Assembly (NCBI GenBank): GCA_905214865.1
Contig: CAJMNO010000002.1
Coordinates: 98,171 to 162,170, forward strand
Source of the DNA: an uncultured bacterium
GTDB taxonomy: Bacteria; Actinomycetota; Coriobacteriia; Coriobacteriales; Atopobiaceae
Length of the DNA stretch: 64,000 nt
Direction of reading: 5' to 3'
A model generated the notes under the pieces. That model searched no databases, had not been told where the DNA came from, and worked only from the letters and a program-made list of their open reading frames with translations. How positions within the stretch are numbered: position 1 is the first letter of the stretch; every line of letters begins with the position of its first letter. Below are positions 1 through 8,086 of the stretch, piece after piece. The position numbers and the translations under genes are program-made.

Positions 1-362
1 TTCTCGGTGATCTTCTGCGGGGTGCCGGCAAGGCGGGCGCGGCACACGAACATGTCGACGTTCATCGCGTCGATGGTCTGGATCGTGTCCGCCAGGGACT
101 CGCCCTTCACGACCGAGGAGGTGGAGCCCCCCATGGAGAGGGAGTCGGCCGAGAGGCGCTTCTCCGCGAGCTCGAAGGAGCTCTTGGTGCGGGTCGAGGG
201 CTCAAGGAACAGGTTCACGATGGTCCTGCCGCGCAGGGCGGGGACCTTCTTGATGCCCGGGCGGTTGTTGATCGCCTCGAACGAGGCGGCAGTGTCCAGG
301 ATCTGCGTGATGTCATCGGCCGTGAGGCTGTACGTGTCGATGAGGTTCTTGACGGAAAGCAT
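1..362 (-). CDS. pyrB: Aspartate carbamoyltransferase, N-terminal part (runs off left edge)
   Basis: Aspartate carbamoyltransferase joins carbamoyl phosphate and aspartate in the committed step of de novo pyrimidine synthesis. Only about 120 N-terminal codons are in the window. Read from the ATG at 362, the protein begins MLSVKNLIDTYSL. Residues 56-63 hold the carbamoyl-phosphate-binding signature STRTKSSFE, and residues 86-89 give the conserved KGES loop. Both are family hallmarks and are intact. The ATG directly abuts the pyrR stop codon (TAG then ATG, no gap), so the two genes are co-transcribed and probably translationally coupled. The C-terminal aspartate-binding half cannot be judged. 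Confidence 0.95.
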   Translation of the reverse strand, partial: MLSVKNLIDTYSLTADDITQILDTAASFEAINNRPGIKKVPALRGRTIVNLFLEPSTRTKSSFELAEKRLSADSLSMGGSTSSVVKGESLADTIQTIDAMNVDMFVCRARLAGTPQKITE

Positions 363-935
363 CTAGTTCGCACCTCCGGCGTTCTTCTCTGCGTCCAGCT
401 CCCAGATCTCGACCGAGTTGTGGTCGTCCAGGGGCTTCATGCACACGCGGACGTCCTCCTCGTGGGACGAGGGGACGTTCTTGCCAACGTAGTCGGCCCT
501 GATCGGGAGCTCGCGGTGGCCGCGGTCGACCATGACCGCGAGCTGGACGCTCTTGGGCCTGCCCAGGTCCATGAGGGCGTCGAGGGCAGAGCGCACGGTG
601 CGCCCGGTGTAGAGGACGTCGTCCACGAGGATGATGTTCTCGTCGTCCACGCTGAAGGGGATGTTGGTGCCGTGGATCACGGGGGCGACGTTGCGCATCA
701 CGTCGTCGCGGTAGAAGCTGATGTCGAGCGAGCCGAGCTGCGGCCTGGTCCCCTCGATCTCCTCTATCGCGTCGGTCAGCTGGCGGGCGAGCGTGACGCC
801 CCTGCGGACGATGCCCACCACGGCGATGTCGCTAGCGCCCTCGTTGTGCTCGATCACCTCGTGGGCGATGCGGACGACGGCGCGCTTCATGGCCTGCTCG
901 TCCATGATGACCGCCTTGGGCTTGGCCTGTTCCAT
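363..935 (-). CDS. pyrR: Bifunctional pyr operon regulator / uracil phosphoribosyltransferase
   Basis: PyrR senses UMP and binds pyr mRNA leaders to reduce expression; many members also convert uracil and PRPP to UMP. The 190-aa product is close to the family length of about 180. Residues 101-113 read IILVDDVLYTGRT, the PRPP-binding loop of type I phosphoribosyltransferases, and GIVRRGVTLA near residue 41 is typical of PyrR. The ATG at 935 is preceded by a strong AAGGAAGGAG ribosome-binding site. It is first in a pyrR-pyrB operon. The leader upstream holds alternative inverted repeats and an 8-T run just before the ribosome-binding site, as expected for autogenous control, although no canonical PyrR-binding loop was recognised. 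Confidence 0.95.
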   Translation of the reverse strand: MEQAKPKAVIMDEQAMKRAVVRIAHEVIEHNEGASDIAVVGIVRRGVTLARQLTDAIEEIEGTRPQLGSLDISFYRDDVMRNVAPVIHGTNIPFSVDDENIILVDDVLYTGRTVRSALDALMDLGRPKSVQLAVMVDRGHRELPIRADYVGKNVPSSHEEDVRVCMKPLDDHNSVEIWELDAEKNAGGAN

Positions 936-1068
936 GGGACTCCTTCCTTAAAAAAAAGATGCCCTGTCCGTCTGTCGACGGCACAAGACACCGGAAGAGA
1001 GTCATATGTGTTGCCCCTGGGGGCATAACGCCTTACCGGTATCTCGTACCGCTTTAAAGGTCGGTAAG
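936..1068 (-). promoter_or_regulatory. Structured pyrR leader, candidate attenuator
   Basis: On the minus-strand transcript this leader holds several inverted repeats. Arms at 1032-1038 and 1062-1068 (CTTACCG/CGGTAAG) overlap a second possible stem at 1037-1041/1047-1051 (CGGTA/TACCG), so the two compete. Next is a tight GC hairpin at 1013-1024, and then a small CCGTC/GACGG stem at 968-981 followed by eight Ts at 957-950 that run into the ribosome-binding site. Competing stems and a terminal T-run are the layout of an attenuator. The terminal stem is weak and the PyrR-binding consensus was not found, so the mechanism is inferred. Confidence 0.45.
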
Positions 1069-1130
1069 ACAATACAATATTTCGACCCTGCCACGGGCGA
1101 GAAATTCCCGCCCCAAAAACCAGCACAAAT

Positions 1131-1160
1131 CCAGGGCCCCACACGCCAGCGGGGCCCTGG
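1131..1160 (-). terminator. Hairpin ending the polysaccharide-export operon
   Basis: A perfect 10-bp inverted repeat (CCAGGGCCCC / GGGGCCCTGG, 10-nt loop) starts 7 nt downstream of the glycosyltransferase stop. The minus-strand tail is only moderately T-rich, with TTTTT about 12 nt further on. It separates the export operon from the pyrR leader. Confidence 0.7.
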
Positions 1161-1166
1161 CAGACA

Positions 1167-2294
1167 TCATATGGACGCGGAGTGCGTGCTGGTCGGCTTT
1201 GCCAGCCCCTTCTCAGCGGCACGGCGTCGCGCAAAGAGCCCGAGGCGAGAGAGGGCAAACGAGGGGCCGTTGATGTCCCAGCTGTAGAAGAACTCGTTCA
1301 CCAGGCTCCCGACGTACGGGAGGTCGCTGAACCTCACGGGGTCGTAGCCAGTCAGCTCGAAGTAGGTCTTCTTGAACGAGCCCGAGAGCGTGACGATGCC
1401 CGCCACGATCGCGGGGTCCATGCGTCGGAAGATCTGGGTGACCCACGCACGAACCTGGGGCTCGTCAAGTCCGAAGTCGGCGATGGCTCCCCCCGCGTAC
1501 CTGAAGCCGATGACGTAGAACGACTCCAGGATGCCCCGGTCGGTCACCCCGTACCGCTCGATGAGGTCGGCCATGTTGTTCCAGCGCTCGAACGACAGCC
1601 CGGCCTTGCGCAGGACCGACGAGGAGCCCGGAAGATCCTCGCGATAGCAGTAGAACGGCTCGTCGATGTACACGATCGACTTGGCGAGGACGCAGGTCTG
1701 GATCAGGAACGGGTTGTCGACCCAGCCGGCACCCGGCACCTCCATGAAGGTGATGTCGTTCTCCTCAAGAAAGCCCTTGCGATAGATGGCGGACCAGATG
1801 GAGGGGTGGTGCTGGATGAGGCGCGGGCAGTCCTTGAGCGTGAAGGGCTCGTCCACGGGCTTGATGCGGTGGTAGTAGGAGCAGTTGTACAGGTGCTCCT
1901 GCGGCGTGGTTGGCATCCAGACGCGGATGTAGGGGGACTTCACCATGTCAGGCATGTCGTGGCGGCGCGCCGCGGCGAAGAGCGTGTCGAACATGTGGGG
2001 CCTCAGGTAGTCGTCGGGCTCCAAGATGCCGATGTAGGTGCCCCGCGCCTCGCGGATGCCCCGGTTCATGTTGGCGCCGTACCCGGAGTTCTCCTTGTCA
2101 ATCACCCTCACGCGCGGGTCCCTCGCGGCGTGCTCGCGCATGATGGCGAGCGAGCCGTCGGTGGAGCCGTCGTTCACGGCGATGATCTCGAGCCTGCAGC
2201 TGTCGTTCATCTCCGCTGTGCTCAGCGCCTGGTCGAGGAACCTCTCGGTGTTGTAGCACGGAACGATGACGCTGACGTCGATGTCCTGACTCAT
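1167..2294 (-). CDS. Family 2 glycosyltransferase
   Basis: A 375-aa GT-A fold glycosyltransferase that probably transfers a sugar from a nucleotide-sugar to a growing surface glycan. Residues 9-15 read VIVPCYN, 41-48 NDGSTDGS and 92-95 EPDD, the nucleotide-binding and metal-binding (DXD-like) motifs of family GT2. About 200 less conserved C-terminal residues follow. The ATG at 2294 overlaps the TAA of the ABC ATPase gene by one base (TAATG), which fixes the start and implies coupling. Longer in-frame extension upstream would lie inside the ATPase gene and is rejected. With the permease and ATPase it forms a small export cassette; donor and acceptor sugars cannot be told from sequence. Confidence 0.88.
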   Translation of the reverse strand: MSQDIDVSVIVPCYNTERFLDQALSTAEMNDSCRLEIIAVNDGSTDGSLAIMREHAARDPRVRVIDKENSGYGANMNRGIREARGTYIGILEPDDYLRPHMFDTLFAAARRHDMPDMVKSPYIRVWMPTTPQEHLYNCSYYHRIKPVDEPFTLKDCPRLIQHHPSIWSAIYRKGFLEENDITFMEVPGAGWVDNPFLIQTCVLAKSIVYIDEPFYCYREDLPGSSSVLRKAGLSFERWNNMADLIERYGVTDRGILESFYVIGFRYAGGAIADFGLDEPQVRAWVTQIFRRMDPAIVAGIVTLSGSFKKTYFELTGYDPVRFSDLPYVGSLVNEFFYSWDINGPSFALSRLGLFARRRAAEKGLAKPTSTHSASI

Positions 2295-3379
2295 TACTTC
2301 CCCAGATTCTTGTAGGCCTCGCACACCTCGTCGGTGGGCCCGAGCATGCGCTGCTTGCCCTTCTCGATCCAGCACACCCTGTCGCAGATGCGCTCGACGA
2401 GGTCGATGGAGTGGCTGACAAGCAGGACGGTCACGTTGTCCGCCGAAACGAGCTCCTTGATCCGGCGCTCGCACTTCTTCTGGAAGAGGAAGTCGCCCAC
2501 GGAGAGGGTCTCGTCGACGATCAGGATGTCGGGCTCGGTGATGGTGGCGATGGCAAACGCGATGCGCGCGACCATGCCGCTGGAGTAGTTCTTGAGGGGC
2601 ATCTCCATGAAGTTCTGGAGCTCGGCGAACTCCACGATGTCCTGGAAGTGCTCGTCGATGAACTCCTTGCGGTAGCCCAGGAGCGCCCCGTTAAGGTAGA
2701 TGTTCTCCTTTGCGGTGAGCTCCATGTCGAAGCCGGCGCCGAGCTCGATGAGGGGCGCGATGGTCCCGGCGACGCGGCAGGAGCCGCTGCTGGCGTCCAG
2801 GACGCCGGCGATGATCTTGAGCATCGTGGACTTGCCGGATCCGTTGGTGCCGACCAGGCCAAAGGCCTCGCCGCGCTTGACCTCGAAGCTGATGTGGTCG
2901 AGCGCGCGGAACTCCTTGAACTTGAGCTCGTGGCGCATGAGCGCGATGAAGTACTCCTTGAGGGAGTTGAACTGTTCGGAGGCGATGTTGAAGACCATGG
3001 ACACGTCGTCCACCGAGACAACCGTCTCCGCGTCGGGGGACGGGAGCGGCGGGCGGGTGAACTCGTCGGTGTCGCCGCAGGTCATCCAGCGGCTGGCGGT
3101 GACCGTCTGCCCGTCGGGCCCGGTGATGTCGCAGGTGATGAGGAACTTGCCCTCGTGGGGAGGGGCAAAGCCGTACTGGTACTCGCCGTTGGGCTCGCCG
3201 GAGGTCCCGCCCTCTCCGCCGCCCTCGAGCATCCAGGTGAAGCGATAGGTGCAGGCGTGAGGGTTGGCGCCCTTCACGATGGCCGTGGCGGCCACGAAGT
3301 CGCCGTACTCGACGAGGGTCTTGTTGAGGTCAAGGGACGCGGACCAGTTGTCCGTGCTCATCTCGATGTTGTCAGACAC
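2294..3379 (-). CDS. Polysaccharide/teichoic-acid ABC exporter ATPase with extra N-terminal domain
   Basis: ATP-binding subunit of a two-component glycan exporter of the Wzt/TagH type. Residues 177-185 are Walker A (GTNGSGKST), 265-269 the ABC signature (YSSGM) and 285-290 Walker B (ILIVDE). The stretch IELGAGFDMELTAKENIYL near 211-229 is characteristic of polysaccharide exporters. Unusually, residues 1-115 precede the ATPase and read like an Ig- or PKD-like beta sandwich (YRFTWMLEGG, GKFLITCDITGPDG). In Wzt proteins the glycan-recognition domain is normally C-terminal; here the ATPase ends soon after its core. A substrate-selection role for the N-terminal domain is inference. The gene lies between its permease (9-nt gap) and a glycosyltransferase. 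Confidence 0.92.
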   Translation of the reverse strand: MSDNIEMSTDNWSASLDLNKTLVEYGDFVAATAIVKGANPHACTYRFTWMLEGGGEGGTSGEPNGEYQYGFAPPHEGKFLITCDITGPDGQTVTASRWMTCGDTDEFTRPPLPSPDAETVVSVDDVSMVFNIASEQFNSLKEYFIALMRHELKFKEFRALDHISFEVKRGEAFGLVGTNGSGKSTMLKIIAGVLDASSGSCRVAGTIAPLIELGAGFDMELTAKENIYLNGALLGYRKEFIDEHFQDIVEFAELQNFMEMPLKNYSSGMVARIAFAIATITEPDILIVDETLSVGDFLFQKKCERRIKELVSADNVTVLLVSHSIDLVERICDRVCWIEKGKQRMLGPTDEVCEAYKNLGK

Positions 3380-3388
3380 GCGATCCTC

Positions 3389-4240
3389 CTAGATGAACAG
3401 GATGAACTTGTGCTCGTGCCGGTGGAACACGGCGTACCCGATGCCCAGGGAGACCAGGGCGAAGAGGATGAGGCGGATCCACAGGCTGAGCGTCGGAACG
3501 CGCTGGAACAGGAGGACGTCCCTGAAGAAGGTGATGAAGAGGTAGAGCGGGTTGAAGTTCTCGAACGTCCTCATCCAGCCGGGGAGGATGTCGATGACGT
3601 AGAAGATGGGGGTCGCGTAGGTCCACGCCGTGAGGATGACGCCCCACAGGTGCATGACGTCGCGGAAGAACACCGACGCGGCGGCGAGGAAGAACGAGAG
3701 CCCGATGCAGAAGACGGTCATGAGCAGGAGCCCCACGGGGAGCAGGAGCGCCAGCGGCGTGAGCGGGATGCGGAAGAACAGCATGACGAGCGCCACGGCA
3801 ATGAGCGAGAACGCGTAGTTGACGAGGGCGGAGAGCACCTTCTGGACCGGGAAGACCCAGCGGTTGATCTTGACCTTCTTGAGGAGGGAGGCGGCACCCA
3901 GGATGGAGCCCATGCCGCCGTTGGTGGAGTCGGCGAGGAGCGTGAAGGTGGTGTTGCCGATGATCAGGTAGAGCGGGAAGTTGACGACCGAGTCGCTGCC
4001 AAACCTCATGAAGGACGAGAACACCGCCGCCATGACGATCATCATGAGGAGCGGGTTGAGGACGCTCCAGGCAACGCCGAGCGCGCTCCTGCGGTACTTG
4101 AGCTTGAAGTCCTTGGACACGAGCTGCCTGATGACGGCAAGGTCACGCTGCTTTGGCGGATACCACGCGTCCTCGCGGGGCTTGCTCCTGGCCCCCTCCT
4201 CGCCCTCAGGGGTCTCGACGGTTGCGGTCTTGTCGTCCAC
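3389..4240 (-). CDS. Polysaccharide/teichoic-acid ABC exporter permease
   Basis: Membrane subunit (283 aa) of an ABC-2 type exporter that moves lipid-linked glycan across the cytoplasmic membrane. After about 45 hydrophilic residues comes KYRRSALGVAWSVLNPLL, the conserved entry to the first membrane helix of TagG/RfbA/Wzm permeases. About six hydrophobic segments follow, ending near the C-terminus. The start is GTG at 4240 with GGAGG 4 nt upstream. It is the first gene of the permease-ATPase-glycosyltransferase operon. A candidate promoter lies at 4299-4329, and between it and the tRNA-Asn terminator is a further 9-bp hairpin (4395-4403/4408-4416). Confidence 0.92.
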   Translation of the reverse strand: MDDKTATVETPEGEEGARSKPREDAWYPPKQRDLAVIRQLVSKDFKLKYRRSALGVAWSVLNPLLMMIVMAAVFSSFMRFGSDSVVNFPLYLIIGNTTFTLLADSTNGGMGSILGAASLLKKVKINRWVFPVQKVLSALVNYAFSLIAVALVMLFFRIPLTPLALLLPVGLLLMTVFCIGLSFFLAAASVFFRDVMHLWGVILTAWTYATPIFYVIDILPGWMRTFENFNPLYLFITFFRDVLLFQRVPTLSLWIRLILFALVSLGIGYAVFHRHEHKFILFI

Positions 4241-4298
4241 GACGCCTCCATGTCAGGGATTGCCGGGGAATGGTGTGGCCCCAGCTTGTCGGCAGAAA

Positions 4299-4329
4299 AC
4301 TCTATCACAGCGAGCAGCGCCCCATACAA
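4299..4329 (-). promoter_or_regulatory. Candidate promoter of the ABC exporter operon
   Basis: On the minus strand, TTGTAT (4329-4324) and TAGAGT (4304-4299) are separated by 19 nt. The -10 is good, but the spacing is longer than usual, so the -35 assignment is tentative. Confidence 0.4.
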
Positions 4330-4476
4330 TTGGCAGAAGGGCAAGCGCCTCGTGCGCGCCCGGCTTGCGGTGCCGACGCGCGCGGTATAGCCGTGCCTGC
4401 CGCGTGGGCGGCAGGCGTGCCCCGAACCTCCACGGGATTCGAAGCGATTCGACCGGCACAGCCCCTGCAAACGAAA

Positions 4477-4510
4477 GCAGGTCGGACAGCTTGTAAGCCA
4501 TCCGACCTGC
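4477..4510 (-). terminator. Intrinsic terminator of tRNA-Asn
   Basis: A perfect 10-bp inverted repeat (GCAGGTCGGA / TCCGACCTGC, 14-nt loop) is followed on the minus strand by TTTCGTTT. It starts 9 nt after the tRNA CCA end. Confidence 0.88.
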
Positions 4511-4518
4511 GAACTCTC

Positions 4519-4593
4519 TGGCTCCCCGGGCAGGGTTCGAACCTGCGACACGCTGATTAACAGTCAGCTGCGCTACCACTGCGCCACCGGGGA
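4519..4593 (-). tRNA. tRNA-Asn (anticodon GTT)
   Basis: The minus strand folds as a complete cloverleaf. The acceptor is TCCCCGG (4593-4587) with CCGGGGA (4529-4523). The D-stem is GCGC/GCGC. The anticodon stem GCTGA/TCAGC encloses the loop CTGTTAA, giving anticodon GTT for asparagine. The T-arm is GCAGG-TTCGAAC-CCTGC. Discriminator G and an encoded CCA (4521-4519) complete it. It has its own promoter and terminator. Confidence 0.97.
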
Positions 4594-4619
4594 ATCTGGT
4601 GTGCTGCGCACGAGTAGTT

Positions 4620-4647
4620 ACTATAGCAGACGCAAATCTGGGTGCAA
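4620..4647 (-). promoter_or_regulatory. Promoter of tRNA-Asn
   Basis: TTGCAC (-35, 4647-4642) and TATAGT (-10, 4625-4620) are separated by 16 nt, about 27 nt upstream of the tRNA 5' end. Confidence 0.75.
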
Positions 4648-4715
4648 GCGACTTTCCAATATTTTTTCTGCCGCACCCAATTTGACCCCCAGTCCAATGC
4701 CCGCGGCTATGCAGA

Positions 4716-4752
4716 GAGCCCATACACACCTAAATATGGTGTGCATGGGCTC
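4716..4752 (-). terminator. Terminator hairpin after rpoD
   Basis: Arms 4716-4730 and 4738-4752 pair over 15 positions with one mismatch around a 7-nt AT loop. It lies 24 nt downstream of the rpoD stop. There is no strong T-tract, so it may be a factor-assisted terminator or an mRNA-stabilising 3' hairpin. Confidence 0.6.
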
Positions 4753-4775
4753 CTAGTCTGAGCAGGGTCTCTCCC

Positions 4776-6167
4776 CTATTCTTCCATATAATCCTTAAGC
4801 TTCCCGGAGCGGGAAGGATGGCGGAGCTTTGCGAGCGTCTTGCTCTCGATCTGGCGGATACGCTCGCGCGTGACGCCAAACTCGCGCCCCACCTCCTCGA
4901 GCGTGCGGGGATGCCCGTCCTCCAGGCCAAAGCGGAACTTGATGACCTTGCGCTCGCGGTCCGCCAGGCTGTCCAGCACCTGCTCGAGCTGCTCGCGCAG
5001 CATGGAGTCGCTCGCGGCGTCGGGGGGCGCCACGGCGCTGGAGTCCTCGATGAAGTCACCCAACTGGGAGTCCTCCTCCTCGCCAATGGGCGTCTCAAGG
5101 CTGACCGGCTCCTGGCTGATCTTCTGGATCTCGCGCACGCGGTCGGCGGAGATGCCCATCTCCGCGCCGATCTCCTCGGGGGTCGGGTCGCGCCCGAGGT
5201 CCTGCAGCAGCTGGCGCTGGACGCGCACGAGCTTGTTGATGGTCTCGACCATGTGGACGGGGATGCGGATGGTCCTGGCCTGGTCGGCGATTGCCCTGGT
5301 GATGGCCTGCCTGATCCACCACGTGGCGTACGTGGAGAACTTGAAGCCCTTGGTGTAGTCAAACTTCTCGACGGCGCGGATCAATCCGAGGTTGCCCTCC
5401 TGGATCAGGTCCAGGAAGAGCATGCCGCGACCGACGTAGCGCTTGGCGATCGAGACGGTCAGGCGAAGGTTGGCGCTGATCAGGGCCTGCTTTGCGTCAA
5501 GGCCCACCTGCTCGATCCTCATGAGGCGCCTCTGCTCGGCGCGCGTGAGCTCGATCTCGCCGTTCTCGGCCGCCTCGAGCTTCTGCGTGGCCTCGGTCCC
5601 CGCCTCGATCTTCATGGCGAGGTTGACCTCCTCGGAGGCGGTCAGCAGGTCGACCTTGCCGATCTCCTTGAGGTACATGCGAACCGGGTCGCCGGTGAGC
5701 ATCACGGTCGAGTTGTCGGTCCTGCGGGCGCGTGCACGCGAGGAACGCTTGCGGGCCTTGCTCTTGGGGACGCTGCGAAGGACCTCGTTGGCGACGCGGG
5801 CCTCCTTCTTGGCCTCGCTCACCTCGCTGTCCTCGTCGTCCAGGTCGTCGTCCGCATCCTGGTCCTCGTCGTCGTCGAAGTCGTCGACGGTGTCGAACTC
5901 CTCGTCGTCGTCACCCGACGAAACCGAGATTCCCGGGGCAATCTGAGAGACGCCGTCACCGGACGAGACGATCTCGACTCCCTTGGCGCGGATGGCGTCG
6001 TAGAGGTCTGACAGCTCGTCGTCGTCGACGTCAATCTCGGCTATGGCCAGCTGGATGTCGTCCTCCGTGAGGGAGTGCGAATCGGAGGCCTGCTTCACCA
6101 GTGCCTTCACAGCCCCCTGCAGGTCGTCAGAGAGCCCAGATGCCTTGGTCGCCTTGTTGTTTGCCAC
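4776..6167 (-). CDS. rpoD: Primary RNA polymerase sigma factor
   Basis: Housekeeping sigma-70 factor, 463 aa, that recruits RNA polymerase to -35/-10 promoters. A very acidic Asp/Glu-rich stretch and a basic patch (about residues 70-125) lead into region 1.2 (DPVRMYLKEIG). Region 2 includes GNLGLIRAVEKFDYTKGFKF and the aromatic-rich strand-opening helix STYATWWIRQAI. Region 3 follows, and region 4 ends with the helix-turn-helix EEVGREFGVTRERIRQIESK. The start is GTG at 6167 with GGAAAGGA about 5 nt upstream; no ATG lies near. It is last in the rimP-to-rpoD operon, 50 nt after dnaG, recalling the dnaG-rpoD pairing of many bacteria. Confidence 0.97.
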   Translation of the reverse strand: MANNKATKASGLSDDLQGAVKALVKQASDSHSLTEDDIQLAIAEIDVDDDELSDLYDAIRAKGVEIVSSGDGVSQIAPGISVSSGDDDEEFDTVDDFDDDEDQDADDDLDDEDSEVSEAKKEARVANEVLRSVPKSKARKRSSRARARRTDNSTVMLTGDPVRMYLKEIGKVDLLTASEEVNLAMKIEAGTEATQKLEAAENGEIELTRAEQRRLMRIEQVGLDAKQALISANLRLTVSIAKRYVGRGMLFLDLIQEGNLGLIRAVEKFDYTKGFKFSTYATWWIRQAITRAIADQARTIRIPVHMVETINKLVRVQRQLLQDLGRDPTPEEIGAEMGISADRVREIQKISQEPVSLETPIGEEEDSQLGDFIEDSSAVAPPDAASDSMLREQLEQVLDSLADRERKVIKFRFGLEDGHPRTLEEVGREFGVTRERIRQIESKTLAKLRHPSRSGKLKDYMEE

Positions 6168-6217
6168 GGATTTCCTTTCCACGTATAAACCTTCGTGATG
6201 ATACCCATTTTCCTGGG

Positions 6218-8086
6218 CTATGCAACAGTCGAGACCCGTTGTGACAGTTCGTTGATGCGCTTCTGCGTCTGGGTCGCCCTCCTGAAGAGCTCCGCCGCCT
6301 CCTCGTCGCCCGGCGAGGCGGACGAGGCCCTGAGCCTGGCCTTGATCTCGCGCACCTCCCGCCTCCTCGACCACAGCTCGATCACGTCGAGGAGGAACGC
6401 GACCTCCTCGTCCACGCCCATCCCCGAGGTGACCTCCAGGCGGGCGCCGGCGAGGAGCTGCGGGGCCTCGGGGACCACGGACTCCGCCGCGGCCACCACC
6501 TCCGCCGAGGTCGCTTCCTCGGGCGTGGCGAGCATGGCCCACGCCATCGCCTCGTTGCGCGAGTCCGCCCAGGTGAACGAGGCAATCCTGTCCCCCTGCG
6601 TCCGCACGGCGCCAACGTTGGAGGCCATCACGGCAAGCAGCTCGCGCTCCGCGATCACCTGCATGCGCTCGTCCTTGGAGAGGGCCGCGAGGCTCATGCC
6701 AGCAGGCGAGGGATCCCGGGGCGAGAGGGGCGTCCCCCTCCCCTGCGGAGGGGCGGCCTTGGTCCCGGCGGGGAGCCTGCCACCCTCCCCCTCCGGTGTC
6801 GGCTCGGGCTTCTGCCGTATGACGCGCTTGACCTCCTCCACGCTGGTTCCCAGGAGGTCTGCCAGCGTGGTGGCGTAGCCGTCCAGCAGGATGGAGTCAC
6901 GGAGCGGAACGAGGAGCGACGCCATCTGGTCGAGCGCCGCGACCCTGCGGCCCGGCACCGAGAGGTCGATGCCCGAGAGTCGCTTGGAGAACACGAAGTC
7001 CATGAGGGGGACTGCCCTTTCGAGCTGCCCGCGCAGGGCGTCCGCCCCGTTGGCGGCAAGGTACTCGGCGGGGTCCTGCCCCCCGGGGAGCACGACGCAG
7101 AGCAGCTGGACGCCGGTCTTGCCCACGTACTGCACCGCCCGCTCGGCAGCGCGCTGGCCCGCCGCGTCGCCGTCGAACATGCAGACGACGCGGTCCTTCG
7201 CGAAGCGCTCGATGAGCCTGACGTGGTCGAGCGTGAGCGCCGTTCCCAGGGCGGCCACGGCGTTGGTGAAGCCCGCCTCATGCATGGAGATGACGTCCGT
7301 GTAACCCTCGCACACGATGGCCGTACCCGTGGCGACCATGGAGTCCTTGGCGCGGTCGAACGCGAAGAGGTGCTTGCCCTTGTGGAACACCGGCGTGTCC
7401 TTGGTGTTGAGGTACTTGGGCTTTGAGTCGCCCATCACGCGCCCGCCAAAGGCTATGCAGCGTCCCTGCTCGTCGTGGATGGGGAACATCACCCGGTCAA
7501 AGAAGCGGTCCCTGAGCCCCCCACGCCCCTCCAGGGCGAGGTCGGCCGAGACGATTTCCTCGCGCGAGAAGCCCGCCTCCCTGAGGTGCGAGACGAGCAG
7601 CCCGTGGCCCGGGGCGTACCCAAGCTTCCAGCGGCGGCACACGTCGGAGCCGAAGCCGCGCCCCGAGAGGTACCTGCGCCCCTCGTCCGCGCCCTCGCCG
7701 CGCCCCCTGAGGAGGAGGGTGGAGTAGAACGACTCCGCCTCCGTGAGGCACTCGACGAGCCGGGACCGCTTTGGGCCGCGACGCGCGGAGCCTCGCTCCT
7801 CGGAGAGCTCGATCCCCTCCTTGTCGGCGAGGTACCTGATGGCGTCGGGGAAGTCGAGGTTCTCCCGCTTCATGATGTAGTTGAAGACGTCGCCGCCCTG
7901 GTGGCAGCCAAAGCAGTACCAGAACCCCGTGGAGGGGATCACGTGGAACGAGGGGGACTTCTCGTGGTGGAAGGGGCAGCAGCCCCAGAAGTCGCGGCCG
8001 CGCTGCCTGAGCTCGACCGTCTCGCCCACGATCTGCACGATGTCGCTCGCCTGCCGGACGCGCTCCTTGTCCTCGTCCGTGATCAC
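6218..8086 (-). CDS. dnaG: DNA primase
   Basis: Makes RNA primers at the replication fork; 622 aa. The N-terminal CHC2 zinc-binding domain has C37, H40, C58 and C61 (CPFHHEKSPSF, WYCFGCHQGG). A Toprim catalytic core follows with CEGYTDVISMHEAG and MFDGDAAGQRAAERA, carrying the conserved acidic residues. A proline-rich linker precedes a helical C-terminal domain expected to bind DnaB helicase. Translation starts at GTG 8086, which overlaps the ribF TGA (GTGA), with GGAGG about 8 nt upstream. It lies directly before rpoD, so initiation of replication and of transcription share one operon. Confidence 0.97.
   Translation of the reverse strand: MITDEDKERVRQASDIVQIVGETVELRQRGRDFWGCCPFHHEKSPSFHVIPSTGFWYCFGCHQGGDVFNYIMKRENLDFPDAIRYLADKEGIELSEERGSARRGPKRSRLVECLTEAESFYSTLLLRGRGEGADEGRRYLSGRGFGSDVCRRWKLGYAPGHGLLVSHLREAGFSREEIVSADLALEGRGGLRDRFFDRVMFPIHDEQGRCIAFGGRVMGDSKPKYLNTKDTPVFHKGKHLFAFDRAKDSMVATGTAIVCEGYTDVISMHEAGFTNAVAALGTALTLDHVRLIERFAKDRVVCMFDGDAAGQRAAERAVQYVGKTGVQLLCVVLPGGQDPAEYLAANGADALRGQLERAVPLMDFVFSKRLSGIDLSVPGRRVAALDQMASLLVPLRDSILLDGYATTLADLLGTSVEEVKRVIRQKPEPTPEGEGGRLPAGTKAAPPQGRGTPLSPRDPSPAGMSLAALSKDERMQVIAERELLAVMASNVGAVRTQGDRIASFTWADSRNEAMAWAMLATPEEATSAEVVAAAESVVPEAPQLLAGARLEVTSGMGVDEEVAFLLDVIELWSRRREVREIKARLRASSASPGDEEAAELFRRATQTQKRINELSQRVSTVA

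Noticed and set aside
2411..4390. Long plus-strand open frame (over 600 codons) opposite the ABC exporter genes
   Set aside because: Its translation is Asp/Glu/Val/Gly/His-rich low-complexity sequence typical of the antisense of GC-rich coding DNA; the minus-strand genes have full motifs and ribosome-binding sites.
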